Source of the DNA: Pythium myriotylum
Taxonomy: Eukaryota > Oomycota > Peronosporomycetes > Pythiales > Pythiaceae
Length of the DNA: 64,000 nt
NCBI GenBank assembly: GCA_023091665.1
Contig: JALJCQ010000019.1
Location: 310,001 to 374,000, forward strand
Reading direction: 5' to 3'
A program made the position numbers and the translations under genes. This document shows, piece after piece, positions 20,420 through 32,175 of this stretch; position 1 is the stretch's first letter; each line of letters opens with the position of its first letter. The notes under the pieces were generated by a model that worked only from the letters and a program-made list of their open reading frames with translations, was not told the origin of the DNA and made no database searches.

Positions 20420-22573
20420 CTACGGCTGACGTTGCTGGGCGATGTGTTCGAGCGGAAACATGTCGGTGGTCGGATTGCCGAATGGAGCCAGAGAGCAGTC
20501 GAGCACCATCCCGGAGGCTAGTTGCACGCGAGCGTCGGGTGCGTAGGATGAACACATCGGAGCCCCGCCACCGAAGATGGACCCTATCTCCGGAAGCGTG
20601 AACAATCCTCCGCCGGTATTCAGGTTGCCCATAGTCTGAGTCGCCCATTGTGGTGGGCTCGAGAGATTGGTTTTCCGTTGATCTAAAATGCCTGCAACCC
20701 ACCCCAAGGGAGGAATCTCGGCTAGTCGTTGGTTATTGGCGAGACTCAAGGAGCCGAACATGCGCCCTTCTAGCGCACCGGCCGGAACTGACACGAGATC
20801 GTTTCCCGAGAACGACATGGCCAGGCTGTTTATCTGGAGTAGCGCGTCGGGGAAAACAGTGAAGTTGCTGTTCTCAATCACTATCCGAGCCATCGTGCGA
20901 GACCAGAGATCTGGAAGATCCGATGGAAGCGACGAGAGGTCAGTGGCTGAGATCAGGATGTCGCAGGCTGGGAAATTGAGATCCAGAAGTCCAACAGGCA
21001 GCGACGCGATGTTGGTTACGCGAGCAAGACACAAGGAACCTAAGAACGGGTGCTTGGAGGATGTCAGAGCTGCTTCGCTGCCCCAATGTGTGATCGATGA
21101 GTTGTACACCTCGATCGACGCCAGGTCAGAGAATGTCTGGATACGTTTAGGCATCGTGAGCGACGGGCAGTGCGTGAAGCGAATTGCCGAAGTCACGAGT
21201 GGATCGACTGATTTGAGCAATGCGTTCAGCTCATCAGCGCGACCAGCAATTTTGCCTCGGTAGCAGCTCACTTCTAATACAGCACATGTATACTTTGACG
21301 TGAGCCAGTTATGCATCGGCAAGTGGCAGCGGAGTCCGGGAGCCAGTGTCGGAAGTCTCCTCGCGGTGATGTGGATGCCGAGGACGGTGCCTCCGACAGC
21401 GAGCCAGGCAACGTCCACAAGCAAGTGCGCATACAGAACGCAGCGGAGTCTTGCCTTCCATCCACGAGATGGTGACGTGCTGGTCGTTACTGGTGTCGCC
21501 GTAGCCGTCGAGGCCACGGCATACCCGTGGGTGACAACGCTGGAGAACTCACGCCTGGTGATTTGGACCTTACTCTTGAGCGTCTCGATCCCGATGATCG
21601 CCATGACTGCGGCCAATCGCGTGGAGAATACTTGCCGCCACTCAGTGATCATTACGTGGCGGCAAAAGAACCGCGCTTGCGTCGTGACTGTCGTGTCAAA
21701 GAGCGAGTCCATCACGAGCAAGGACATCACGTAAAGCCAGGCGGTATTAGGCACAACGACTGTGAACACGCTTGCTAAGATGATCGTCATGATGTGACGG
21801 TATAGTCGGCTCGGCAGTGGGTCTTTGTTGTGCCGAAAATACCAACGGATCATCGGTGTGCACCAGCAGTTCAGAACGAAGGCAGCCATGACTAGGTCGT
21901 TCAGCAAAAGTTGCCACATATTGCGGCTCATGCGATAGAGCACGCTCACCTGTGTGACGATTTCGATGGACTTGCGGAAGTTCGCCCCTGCCTCGAAGTG
22001 AACGCCATCCATGAGGAAGTAGTCGTGATGGATTTTAGCAGCTTTGGTCTTGATCTTGTTCGTCCAGCGAGTGGTACAGGAGGCATTTGCCGGCGACCCT
22101 GCATCATTACGCGCAGACTCTCGCCCCTCTAGCGGGATTTTCTTCGTGCTTTTGAGCTTGGAAGTGATTTTATGGATAATCTTCTCGTCCGGCACGTCGA
22201 GAAGTAGTCGTCGAAAGCGGATAGAGGCTCGAAGTGCACGGAAGATACCGACCGCGTGCCAGAACGCGATGAGCGAACTTGTCACGGCGAGCGTGTAGCT
22301 GATGCCCAGATGCAGCGAAGTGCCAAGCCCGAGAAAGCGGTAGATGTAGTTTTGCAGGTCTGGGTCGATCTGTATCTGCAGGATATACTGTCGCGCCTGG
22401 TACGCGTAGCTGCCTGCGTACGCGACATGGAGTCCGATAACGAGGATACGGCTTGCCGTGGCGACGAGATGACTCAGCGTCGAAGAGCTCTTGCACTAAT
22501 CTGCCCACAAATAGATTACTTCACGGCTGCCTCTGGAGTTCGATCTCGTGAATCGGGAATAGTCCTGTGACAT
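20420..22573 (-). pseudogene. LRR-bearing multipass membrane protein, 5' end interrupted by an in-frame TAG
   Basis: Tandem paralogue of the gene at 22592-24535. From codon GTG at 22285 and further upstream to 22496 the frame is open and aligns with the paralogue (for example LHVAYAGSYAYQARQY beside LHAVYCASYGYEARQY). The only upstream ATG in frame is at 22573, and an amber codon at 22496-22498 separates it from the homologous part. No ATG lies between that stop and the two missing membrane helices; the next is the Met of LMDGVHFEAG. The rest (about 690 codons: several membrane helices, then an outer region of short LRR-like repeats such as FSGNDLVSVPAGALEG) is intact. This could be a recent pseudogene, a gene with an unseen 5' exon, or a sequencing error. 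Confidence 0.6.
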
Positions 22574-22591
22574 GGTCTCCCGCTGCTGGGC

Positions 22592-24535
22592 TCAAGCAAT
22601 CAAGCACGATGCCAGACGCCCACAATGTACTTGTCCCTCTGAGTAAACCGAACACAAAGGCGACCCCCCAGCGTGCAATGAACCACTAAGCTTTGCCCCG
22701 TCGGTCGTCATCCAAAGCGGGGCGGCCGAGATGTTCGTCTTCCTCACGTCCATGGAGCTCGTAGCGTATCCGATATCCGGGACTCGGTTCAGACGTGGAT
22801 TTTCGGCCAACGATAGGTACGCGAAATACTTTCCCTGAAGCGCTCCACTCGGGATGAATTCAATGTCGTTACCTGCGAGTGACATTGCCAGACCCGACAT
22901 GGCGAAGAAGGCATCGGGGAAGATCGTCAACTTGCTATGCTCCACTACGAGCTTGGAAAATTGTCGCGGCCATCGTTCGGCCAGGTCGCTCGGTAGCGAC
23001 GCCACATCGGTTCTAGAGAGGACAACGTCCGCGGCAGGAAAGTTGGTGTCCAGGAGTCCTTGTGGGAGTGAAGGGATATTGCTCACGCGAATGAGCCACA
23101 GCGATCCGAGGAACGGATGTCGTCTCGTTGTCAGTGCTGCGTGGGCTTCCCATCGACTGACAGACGAATTGTATATCTCCATTAGCGCGAGATCGGAGAG
23201 GTTCTGCAGTCGCGGGGGCAAGTCCAGCGCTGGACAGTGGGTGAACCGTAGTGCCGAGACTATGGACTCGTCGACGCTGCTTAACATGTCGTCAATCTCA
23301 CTCGAAGTCCCCTGGATTTCGCCGCGGAAGCAGTTGATCTCGAGAATGGCACACGGGAACTTGGTCGCTGCCCACGGGTGAAGGAGCATGTCGCATTTGA
23401 TCCCTTTTGGCGGGCACGCGATCGTTCCTGCACTGGTATGGAGACTCATGGCAGCGATGCCAGTGATGAACCAGAGAAGATCGATGACTATACTTGCACG
23501 GAACCCCCGGCAGCACGATTGAGTCCCGGGAGTAGAGTGGAGAGAAGAGGAATTTACAGGCTGGTCTGGCGTTTGCACCGAGGTTTCATCTGCCGCAACA
23601 GCTACACTAGCAACATCGTGGCGGAACGTGGATGCTTTGAGCTTCTTTTTGACAGTCTCGATGGCCAAGATAGCCAAGCACGCCGCCAGACGTGTGGAGA
23701 TCACCTGCGTCCATTGAGAGACAATCACGTGGCGTACGAGCAACCGCACTCGAGTCGTCGCGACCTGGTCGAAGCGTAAGGCCTTGACCTCGATCAGCGG
23801 CATGACGTAGATCCAAATCGCCGTTGGTATAGCTACTGTGAAACAACTCGCGAGCAGCATCGTGACCACGTGCCGGTAGAGGCGGCCGCGCAGCTTGTCC
23901 GGATTATGGCGAAACCACCATCGGATCAACGGCGTGGACCAGCAGTTGAGCACGAACACGGCGACAGCGAGGTCGTTGATCTTCTTCTCTGAGATCGTGC
24001 GGCTCATGCGGTCCAGCAGCGCGTATTGCGTGAAGATCTCGATCGACTTGCGTACATTGGTGCCAGTCTCAAAATGGGCGCCGTCCATCATCATGTACTC
24101 TCTCACGAACGCACCGAGTCGTGTCGTAACTCGGGTACACCACGTCAACGTCTTCGGCTGGGTCGGCTCATAAGTCTTCTGTCGCGACCCGGCGATCTTG
24201 GTCTTGAGTCTTTGAAAGATTCTCTCGTCCGGCACATCGAGCAGGAGTCGGCGGAAGCGGACAGAGGCACGCACAGCGCGAGCGACACCTAGAGCGTGCC
24301 AGGCACCGAGCAGTCCACTGGTCACGCCGAGTGTGAAGCTCAGATTGCGATGAGCCGCCGCGCCGAGTCCGAGCAGGCGGTAGACGTAGGTCTGCATGGT
24401 CTCATTGACCTGGGCCTGCGTCAAGTACTGGCGAGCCTCGTAGCCGTACGAGGCACAGTATACGGCGTGGAGCCCGAGCACGAGGAGCGAGCAGAGCCCG
24501 GCGACGCGAGGCCCGAGCGACGAGGTCGGGCCCAT
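22592..24535 (-). CDS. LRR-bearing multipass membrane protein (oomycete-type), tandem paralogue
   Basis: 647 residues from the first in-frame ATG; the frame opens at a GTG at 24577. The layout is a first hydrophobic helix (LCSLLVLGLHAVYC), a conserved FRRLLLDVPDE motif, a DGAHFETGTNVRKSIEIF segment, four or more further membrane helices between about residues 195 and 390, then an extracytoplasmic-looking region with Cys pairs and short LRR-like repeats (LPSLPQG/LPSDLAERWP, MSLAGNDIEFIPSGALQG). Function is unknown. Expanded families of such proteins occur in oomycetes, and ligand sensing is a guess. Only about 90 nt separates its stop from the downstream paralogue on the same strand, so the pair arose by tandem duplication. 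Confidence 0.7.
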   Translation of the reverse strand: MGPTSSLGPRVAGLCSLLVLGLHAVYCASYGYEARQYLTQAQVNETMQTYVYRLLGLGAAAHRNLSFTLGVTSGLLGAWHALGVARAVRASVRFRRLLLDVPDERIFQRLKTKIAGSRQKTYEPTQPKTLTWCTRVTTRLGAFVREYMMMDGAHFETGTNVRKSIEIFTQYALLDRMSRTISEKKINDLAVAVFVLNCWSTPLIRWWFRHNPDKLRGRLYRHVVTMLLASCFTVAIPTAIWIYVMPLIEVKALRFDQVATTRVRLLVRHVIVSQWTQVISTRLAACLAILAIETVKKKLKASTFRHDVASVAVAADETSVQTPDQPVNSSSLHSTPGTQSCCRGFRASIVIDLLWFITGIAAMSLHTSAGTIACPPKGIKCDMLLHPWAATKFPCAILEINCFRGEIQGTSSEIDDMLSSVDESIVSALRFTHCPALDLPPRLQNLSDLALMEIYNSSVSRWEAHAALTTRRHPFLGSLWLIRVSNIPSLPQGLLDTNFPAADVVLSRTDVASLPSDLAERWPRQFSKLVVEHSKLTIFPDAFFAMSGLAMSLAGNDIEFIPSGALQGKYFAYLSLAENPRLNRVPDIGYATSSMDVRKTNISAAPLWMTTDGAKLSGSLHAGGSPLCSVYSEGQVHCGRLASCLIA

Positions 24536-25360
24536 CGAGGATCGATCGGGAGGGCATGACGCATCGCGACCGCTCACGCCCCGGGCGGAACGGCCTCGAG
24601 CGTCGTGCTAAACTTGGAAGGGAGATGAGAAAGGCAAGGCAAGACAGGTGAGACCGTGGATCGTTGCCAGAGAGATCTTTCGTTGACCGGTGGCTACGAC
24701 ACGGACGCTTCTATTTCAGTAGATAGGATTTGTTTTTTTTTTTGCGAGTCAGTACAGTCCGCCTAGGGTTCCCATCTCAGCTGCGCGACTCAACAGCAGT
24801 GCTGTGGGTCATCTTCGCGTGAGTGTCTCCTAAAATGCCGAGGCAGCAGCGACGTGGACTGCTCGCCCGTAGGTAATCCCAGGCCCAGCAACTGACAGGC
24901 GCGCTGCAGCTGGGGAGCATCATCTACTGATCTAGGATGGGTGTTTCCCGTGTCGGTGTCTCTCGTGCGCGTTACTCACAATGTCATCTCAACTGTAGCG
25001 GAGCTCTCAGTATATAAATCCTTCTCTCCCGTCCAACTTCCATACTGGGAAAAGCGATCTCTATCTTTCCAAAAGTCGCGACCCGCGCGCCGCAAAGGTG
25101 TCCTCCAAAGTAGTCAGTGAGCGCTTGGTGGGCTCGTTCTTTTCCGAAATTTGCGGAATCGTGCATATTATCCCGCTTTTTGGATTTTGTGTGTTTTTCG
25201 GGCCTTCCCCTCCAAATCTCCCGCACGGCTCTCCCACAGGCGACGAGTGTCGCGAGCGGCTCCCCATTACGAGCACGCGACCGTCGCCACGCCACGCCTC
25301 GCCCGAGGGCTCCGTCGCGACGCCGACGCCGACGCCGACGCTCATTCTCCGCCTCTGTGC
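24536..25360. other. Divergent intergenic region upstream of PH-B56 gene
   Basis: About 825 nt between the divergently read LRR membrane gene and the PH-B56 gene. It contains a T-rich run at about 24727-24742 and a CG-rich GACGCC repeat just before 25361. The stretch GGCTCGTTCTTTTCCGAAAT at about 25133 faintly resembles an oomycete initiator, but I would not rely on it. Confidence 0.35.
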
Positions 25361-27820
25361 ATGACCATGAAGAGCAGCGAGCGAGGCTTCTTCCGCAGCC
25401 TCCTCTCGGGCGGCTCGCGCCACGCGCCCGCGCTCCCGCCGTCCACGAGCAACCAGGACGACGACGAGCCGCGCCGCGGCTCCGGCAGCACCGAGTCGAG
25501 CGGCACGAGCTTCGGCGGGCTGCGCCAGGCCGTCAAGCACCACAGCTTCAGCGGCCACTTGTCCTTCAACAAGCTCGCGCAGAACAGCGCCAACAACGGC
25601 AACGCCGCGAATGACCACGGCGACCGCCAGAGCAGCATCCTCTCCAAGCGACCGAGCTTGATCATCCCGTTCAACGCCGCCGGCGCCAATAGCGCGAACG
25701 GACAGACCGCCGCGAGCGCAAGCAGCAGCAGCAGCAGCGTCGAGGCCGACTACCTCGCCGACTTCCAGGCGCCGATCTCCAAGTCGGGCGTGCTCATCAA
25801 ACAGGCCAACCACCTCAAGACGTGGAAGAAGCGCCTCATGGTGCTCAAGGGACACTCGCTCTTCTACTATGTCTCGGGAACGGTACGGAAAGATGGCATC
25901 CATGGGAGACTCAGGTATCTGATATGAACGCTTTTTTTTTTCGGTGCTCTATATAGTCGGGAGAGGATACATACCCGCGCGGCGTGATCCCGCTCTCGGG
26001 CGTCAAGATCACCCCGGTCGATGCCTCGCGATTTAAGAAGCAGAACTGCTTTGAGATCTGCCACCCGGTACGTCTCCTGATACTAAGGCTTACTCAACAT
26101 CAGCGGCGATTTATGGAACGATACTTGGTTGCGCACGCAGGGCTGCCGGCCGATCTACCTCATGGCCAAGAGCGACGCCGACCTGAACGTCTGGATGAGC
26201 AGTCTGACCTCGGCAGCGATGGCCACGACGCCCGACCGCCGCATGCTGCTGGTACAGGGCGACATCGAAAAGCTCTTCGACACACCGGCGCTGGAGGACG
26301 CGCTGCCGTACAAGCGGGCGTACTACTTCCGGCAAAAAGTCGCGTTTTGCTTGCCGCGCCCTAAACAGGACAAAGCCCGATCCGCGACCGATCTGTTCGA
26401 GCTCAACGAGAAGCGACTGACGACGCTGCTGGACCTCAACAGCTACTGCGATGCGTTCCCGATGATTCTCGCCGATCCGCAGCTCTATATTGAGTTGCTC
26501 CACATGATTGGCACATACATCTTCCGCTCATTCGCGAAACCACAATCCCACGCACCGCCAAATATCTTCGTGGACGACTCGGCCAACGAGGACGCTGCTA
26601 TGGGAAGCGGTGAGGGCAACCCGATGGATAAATACTCGGACTACACGACCGAGGAGCAGGCGTGGGGCATGCTGTCGGCGTGTTATGATCTGCTGCTCAA
26701 GGCCATCGAGCACATCGACAAGCTGGAGAAGCACGTGCGGAAAGAATTCTTCCCGCTGCGGTTCATCGCTCAGCTCGTTAACCTGTTCAAGTCCCCGTCG
26801 TTCAAGGAACGCCAGGTGCTCAAGGGTGTGCTTCACCGACTATACTACAAACTCACGCAGCGACGATCTGCTATCCGCAAGGAGATTGCGCATGTGTTCT
26901 ACGAGTATATTTATGAGACGTCGAATCATTACGGCGTGGCAGAGCTGCTCGAGATCCTGGGCAGTATTGTGAACGGTTTCGCATGCCCGATCAAGGAGGA
27001 ACACATTATCCTACTTGAACGTGCACTCATCCCGCTCCACTCCACGCCCGCCTTCGTCTCATATCACCAGCAGCTCGCGTACTGCATGATCCAGTACGTC
27101 AGCAAGGACCACTCACTTTTCACGCCGATCGTGCGAGGTCTTCTGAAGTACTGGCCCGTGGGCAACTCGTTCAAGGAGGTCGTATTCATTGTGGAGTTCG
27201 AAGAATTGCTGGAGCACTGTCTGTCCGAAAACGACTTTGACAAGATCTCCAGCAAGCTCGCTCGTCGATTGGGCATGTCCATGATCAGCTCGCAGTTCCA
27301 GGTCTCGGAGCGTGCGATCTCGTGTTGGAATTCGCCATCGTGCGTACGCATTATGAACGAGTACGAGAAGTTGGCACAGAGCATGTTCAACATTATCAAG
27401 CCGTTCCTGCGGACAGCAATCACATCCCACTGGAACCCGATCATCCAACAGAAGGCCCACGAGACGTATATGGTATACTACAACATGGGCTACGAGCAAG
27501 ACGACAACTTCCTGCCAATGATGAACGGTGGTGAAGACGAAAAGTCCGTAACGGAACGGACTTCGCTGGCATCGCTGCCAGCAGATGAAATGCCCGCACC
27601 CTCTCTGCAGTCGTCTCCTACTCTCTCGCCGATGCAGCTCAAGCCATTGACAGCAGTGACTATGACGCTGGCGGATGATGACTTCGACCTGGCGATGCCA
27701 AGCTCGCCAACTAGTAAGGTGCCCGTGCGGCTCTCGGCAGACATGATCGAAATGCAGGCCGTGACCGTGGATGAAGAGGACGAGAGCGACGACAAGACGG
27801 CATCGACCGACGACCATTGA
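25361..27820 (+). CDS. PP2A regulatory subunit B56 (B') with an N-terminal PH domain
   Basis: Three exons, 25361-25882, 25957-26067 and 26141-27820, all phase 0, give 770 residues (introns 74 and 73 nt). A Ser/Asn-rich, probably disordered head precedes a PH domain at about residues 143-245 (SKSGVLIKQANHLKTWKKR, LFYYVS, CFEICHP, IYLMAKSDADLNVWMSSL). Exons 1-3 each encode part of the PH fold. The B56 HEAT-repeat body follows to about residue 680, with family hallmarks HYGVAELLEILGSIVNGFA, CPIKEEH, YHQQLAYCMIQYV, GLLKYWPVGNS and QFQVSERAISCWN. B56 subunits recruit substrates to the PP2A core; a PH domain would add phosphoinositide or protein targeting to membranes (inference). The acidic tail is low-complexity. 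Confidence 0.9.
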
Positions 27821-28144
27821 CCGTAGAATGCTAAAGTCTTTCCCACTTGCGTTGCCTCTCCGTTGCACCTACGATTAGGATACTAAGGAAACATAACCAC
27901 GATGTGACAAAATACATAGACGACGACGACGACAACTTATCTACCGAAGCCTCTTCTTCCTGTCGCCCCATCGAAAATTCATTGCATCCACATCCTAAAC
28001 CAATATTTATATAAGTTATCAACTCCTGCAATATTTATATCGCCACCCCCCTCCATCTTTTTTCGCCACCCTTCGATCCCCCCCTCGCCTTCCATTCCCG
28101 AGTCCATTTCCCCCTCGGCAACTTCAACCTTCCTCCCTCTCTCC
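27821..28144. other. Intergenic region upstream of the kinase/PP2C gene
   Basis: 324 nt. AT-rich around 27990-28045, then a C-rich, CT-rich leader up to 28144. No gene or clear motif seen. Confidence 0.4.
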
Positions 28145-30984
28145 ATGGGCCTCGCTCGGCTGCTGCTCGCGTCGCTCTGGGCGGCCACGGCGGCCGACGA
28201 CGCGTCGCTCGTCGTGCGCGACTGGTCGCCGGGCGCCGTCGTCGAGGGCTACGAGCTCGTGGAGCGCACGGCGCTGCTGGGCGTGTGCAACCACGTCGAG
28301 TCGGCGCCGCAGTGCAAGAGTCTCAGCGGCGGCGGCTCGCGCAAGGCCGTCGTGGCGATCAAAGAGGGCGGCAAGCAAGTCGCGGTCGTCGAGGTCGCGG
28401 CCGATGGAGCGCTGCTGCCGGTCGTGACGCGACGAGAGACCGAGGCGGAGAGTGGCGCGCTTGTTCCTGAAGGACCGTCGCTGGAGTACCAGGTGCGTGG
28501 TTGCACGTGTGGGAGTGTGTAAACGCTGTGGAGGAGGAGCTGACGGTTGATGGGGGGAAACTGTAGTGTCTGCTGGAGGATATCGATCTCATTTACGTGA
28601 ACAGCAACTACCGTCTCAAGAAGAAGTTTGCGGCTGGTAGCCATGGGGAGGTGTGGCGAGCAACGCGACGAAACGGCGACACGCACGAGTCGTTTATTCT
28701 TAAGCGGCTGTTCGTTGAGCGAGGTGAAATGATGGTGGAGATGGGGCTGCGAGAAGCCCATTTCGGGAAGCTCTTGGCGAACGAGGCCCACGTGACGCGG
28801 TTTGTAGAATATTTCTTTCGAGGAACGCATGCACACCACACCGACTCTGAGCATACGGGGAGTGCTTCTCGGGGGCAACACAGTCGTGCAAGACCACGGC
28901 CACCACCACTTCCCGCGTCCCCAGCTGGAGACGAGTCCCCACACCCCGCAACGACTGATCCTCACGCCAAAACACATGAACTATGGCTTGTGTTTTATGA
29001 TGAGGGTATCTCTCTCCGCCATTATCTTTATTCTAGCCGAGAGTCAGCTCATGCAGCCGTGGTTTTCGAGCCGTCGCCGTTCTGGCACAAGCTGAGGATG
29101 GATACCCATGGCGAAGAAGTGCTTCGCGAGATCATGCGTCAACTTCTTGAAGGAGTTGCGTCACTTCATGATAGGGGTATCACTCATCGTGATATCAAGC
29201 CGTCAAATGTATTAGTTCATCTCCAGCGACCAAAAGAGGATGAGAACCCCAAGAAACTTCTGACGACGCCTATTGTGAAGCTGGCTGACTTCGGGTCAGC
29301 AGTCGATGACCACACATTTCGCCATCTCTACGGAGAACGTGGTCCAACTCAAGCCGAGGAAACAAGAGAGTATCAAGCGCCTGAAGTATTGTTCAGCGAG
29401 TTTGGTGTACCCTACGATTTCGCGTATCCGCTCGCTTACGACATGTGGTCCGTTGGTGTCGTGTTTCTCGAAATGGTCCTTGGATCTCCACAAGTTTTTA
29501 TGATCTCGCCTCGAGCACGTGCAAAACTCGACGTAAAGCTGCGTGGCAAGGATGAAGCAACAAGGCTGAAAAGCTACTTATTACATGTTTTTACCCACGA
29601 GTTCTGCATCTACCAACCGTCACCTCACGAGCTTCACACTCTGTGGCAACAGCATGCCTTAGTCAGCGACAGCTGCCATTTCGGTCGCTTCAACACGACT
29701 ATCGTCGAGCGAGATCCGATGCGCACAGGCCTTCGCAACCGGTGGGGACTGGATCTCATGTGGAAGCTGCTTCAATGGAATCCATCTGATCGCATCACTG
29801 CTCGTGCCGCATTGGACCATGCTTTTTTCAAAGGACCGTACACGTGTGGCGAGACCGGGCGCCAATTTGCAACAAGAGCCGAACTAAAGACACACCAGTC
29901 GTATTTGGCAATTCAGAAAGCAAGGGAACGAGAATTCGCATTCATGGTGCGAGAAAAGTATGATCTTCCGAACGGATTCCGATGCCCACACTGCCACCGC
30001 AAGTTTTCAACTATTCACTCTTGCGAACAACATCTCGTTGCCCGAAAACACCATGCTCTTGCTGGCTCACACTTCTGTGATCATGATCGTCACCCATTGC
30101 GTCAAGCAATACGGCAAGAGACGGCAAGGTCGGTTGGGTTCCCAAAGCTTTCATCGCTAGTTGCGACACGTGTTGGTGTAGCCCTACTTCAGGGAAAAAA
30201 GAAGTACATGGAGGATGAGGTGGTGGTGCATCGGTTTGAACCACTGAATTTGACTGTTTACGCCGTCATTGACGGTCATCTTGGAACCGGTGCCGCCGAC
30301 TTTGTTCGTGCGCATCTCGTGACAACATGTATCGAGCGGCTTAAGACTCTAAAAGAGGCTCCATTCTTTGACAAGACTCAAATGATCGAGCGCGTACTCA
30401 TGCGTCAATTATTCCTCGAGTTGCACAACAGTTTTCTGGCCTCGAGCAACACTACCAACGATGTGGATTTCTCAGGATGCACACTAACCCTTGTGGTACA
30501 CTTCGAAGACGAAGGAAGATTACTGAGCGCGAATGTCGGAGATTCAAGGGCAATATTCGTCTCCGGTAGTGATGTTTATCCTCTATCGATGGATCATTGG
30601 CCTGACGTCGAAGCTGAGCGACGTCGAATCGAGTCGAGTGGTGGTTTCATCTCGTTTGAAGGCCTTTGGCGTGTTGTGGGGCAGCTCGCAGTTTCAAGAA
30701 GCATTGGCGATCGCCACCTCCGCCAGTATGTGACAGCCGAGCCATCAATATTCAGCCTGCGACTTGGAGACGTTGTGAAGGGTGGTCATGGCTTGGTTGT
30801 CATTGCAAGCGATGGCGTGTGGGATACGATGGATAATCGCGATGTCGTGGATTTCATTGCCGACAGTATCAATGGCGGCCAGAGCTCCCTGCAGCATGTT
30901 GCCGTGGATCTAGTGCAGGAGGCATTCTTGAGAGGCAGTCTCGATAATCTTGCCGCTATTCTCATTGATGTGGGACACGCGTGA
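28145..30984 (+). CDS. Protein kinase - C2H2 zinc finger - PP2C phosphatase fusion with N-terminal signal-like peptide
   Basis: Two exons, 28145-28492 and 28567-30984, phase 0 across a 74-nt intron; 921 residues. Residues 1-17 (MGLARLLLASLWAATAA) look like a signal peptide. The kinase domain spans about 126-545: glycine loop AAGSHGEVW, FILKRL lysine, HRDIKPSNV near 325, ADFGSA near 357, YQAPEV. A zinc finger lies at about 589-612 (CPHCHRKFSTIHSCEQH). The PP2C domain fills 655-920: KKYMEDEVVV, VIDGHLGTG, GCTLTLVV, ANVGDSRAIF, LAVSRSIGD, ASDGVWDTMDNRDVVDF and DNLAAILI. Key metal-binding Asp residues and the kinase catalytic triad are present. Kinase-PP2C fusions are also known in plants. Both opposing activities in one chain suggests a self-resetting switch (inference). 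The secretory signal is odd for such a protein. Confidence 0.88.
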
Positions 30985-31047
30985 GCGATGATTTTCATGA
31001 ATCGCAATAGGGTTTCCAAAGTGATGACGTTTTCCAAGGCTCTATTA

Positions 31048-31881
31048 TTACTCAGCATCACCATGACGAATCGCTTGTTGCCCAAACTGGAAGAGGATCT
31101 TCGGCAACTTGTCCACTGACGGTACAAGAACGTCCGCGTCTTGCGCAAGATCTTCGAGTGATGAAGCACCACCGAGCACACCAACCGACAGACCACACCC
31201 CGCATTTCGACCTAGAAGCATGTCCGTGTGGGTATCGCCGACCATAATTGTGTTGTGTGGCTGCACACCGAGCTGTTGGCACAACGTCCAGATTTGCTCA
31301 GCGTGAGGCTTGGCTGGGATGCCGTCATCGCCACATGCAAGCGCGTCAACCATCCCATCAAGCTGCAGATGCTGCAGCGTGTCAATCGTGGCCTGCCTGT
31401 TGTCTGTGGTGCAGACGGCAATCTTCATGTCCATTGACTTCACGGTGCGAAAGAGTCCCGCAAGATCAGCTAGCGGTCGGCTTGTCGTCACGGGGTCCGG
31501 CATACTCCAGCACTGCTTAATGATGGCTTCAGCTTTGTCAGCGACCATGCCTTCGTTGACGAGCACCTTCACTGCGAGCTTGTAGAGCTCGCCCATTGGC
31601 GTGCAGCAGAGTGCACCCTTGCTTCGAATCGAGCGGCGGATCCAGTCGTAGCCCATAGCGTCGAAGAGCTTCTCACGAACCGGAAGGCTGGTGGTCATTT
31701 CAACTTTCCACGCCTGCGACTCGACCCAACCACCCCACATGAGGTTGAAATCGATAAGCGTGCCATCTTTATCGAAGACCACGAGAGACGGATCCACCCG
31801 CCGGAAGCTCGAGCGCATACGCACAGAAGTAATAGACGATGCGAGCAGACGAGAAGACGAACAGAGAGAGCGCGCGAGCAT
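31048..31881 (-). CDS. HAD-superfamily hydrolase (phosphoglycolate phosphatase-like), possibly organellar
   Basis: 277 residues from the ATG at 31881. The four HAD motifs are present: I, VVFDKDGTLI (nucleophile Asp and general acid/base Asp); II, AVCTTDN; III, the Lys in AKPHAEQ; IV, VGDTHTDML. A helical cap follows motif I, which fits the phosphoglycolate-phosphatase/Cof-type subgroup. The first 30 residues (MLARSLCSSSRLLASSITS) are basic and Ser-rich like a mitochondrial presequence. The frame is open another 52 codons upstream, but that part lacks such character. Substrate is not predictable. The gene converges with the kinase/PP2C gene, with 63 nt between their stops. Confidence 0.85.
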   Translation of the reverse strand: MLARSLCSSSRLLASSITSVRMRSSFRRVDPSLVVFDKDGTLIDFNLMWGGWVESQAWKVEMTTSLPVREKLFDAMGYDWIRRSIRSKGALCCTPMGELYKLAVKVLVNEGMVADKAEAIIKQCWSMPDPVTTSRPLADLAGLFRTVKSMDMKIAVCTTDNRQATIDTLQHLQLDGMVDALACGDDGIPAKPHAEQIWTLCQQLGVQPHNTIMVGDTHTDMLLGRNAGCGLSVGVLGGASSLEDLAQDADVLVPSVDKLPKILFQFGQQAIRHGDAE

Positions 31882-32175
31882 GATCTTGAGGCGGTGGCGG
31901 CGAGTGGGATCTTGTGAGGTGAATGTGTGACGAAAATGTCGAATGAGCCGACCCGATCCCGAAGAGGCGAAGCCACAGCCTTTCGGCTCTTTGAAACACA
32001 GATTCGAAGCGGCAAGCGAGCTGCTCATTTCCACCAATGCAGGAGATTATTGAAGTATATTCAGCCAATGGAGACTACCAAAGCCAAGATGCTGTCGGCT
32101 GCATCCATGTGGATTGCAGGCATCGAGCAAACACAGAACGACTACTGCTATGCTCACCTGTCGCAGATAACTTGG

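Noticed and set aside
25315..25345. GACGCC short repeat considered as a CRISPR-like or satellite array
   Set aside because: Too short, no spacers, continuous with leader sequence of a eukaryotic gene.
32017..32034. GCTCATTTCCACCAATG considered as an oomycete initiator element
   Set aside because: It points in plus direction where no gene starts, and matches the consensus only in its first part.
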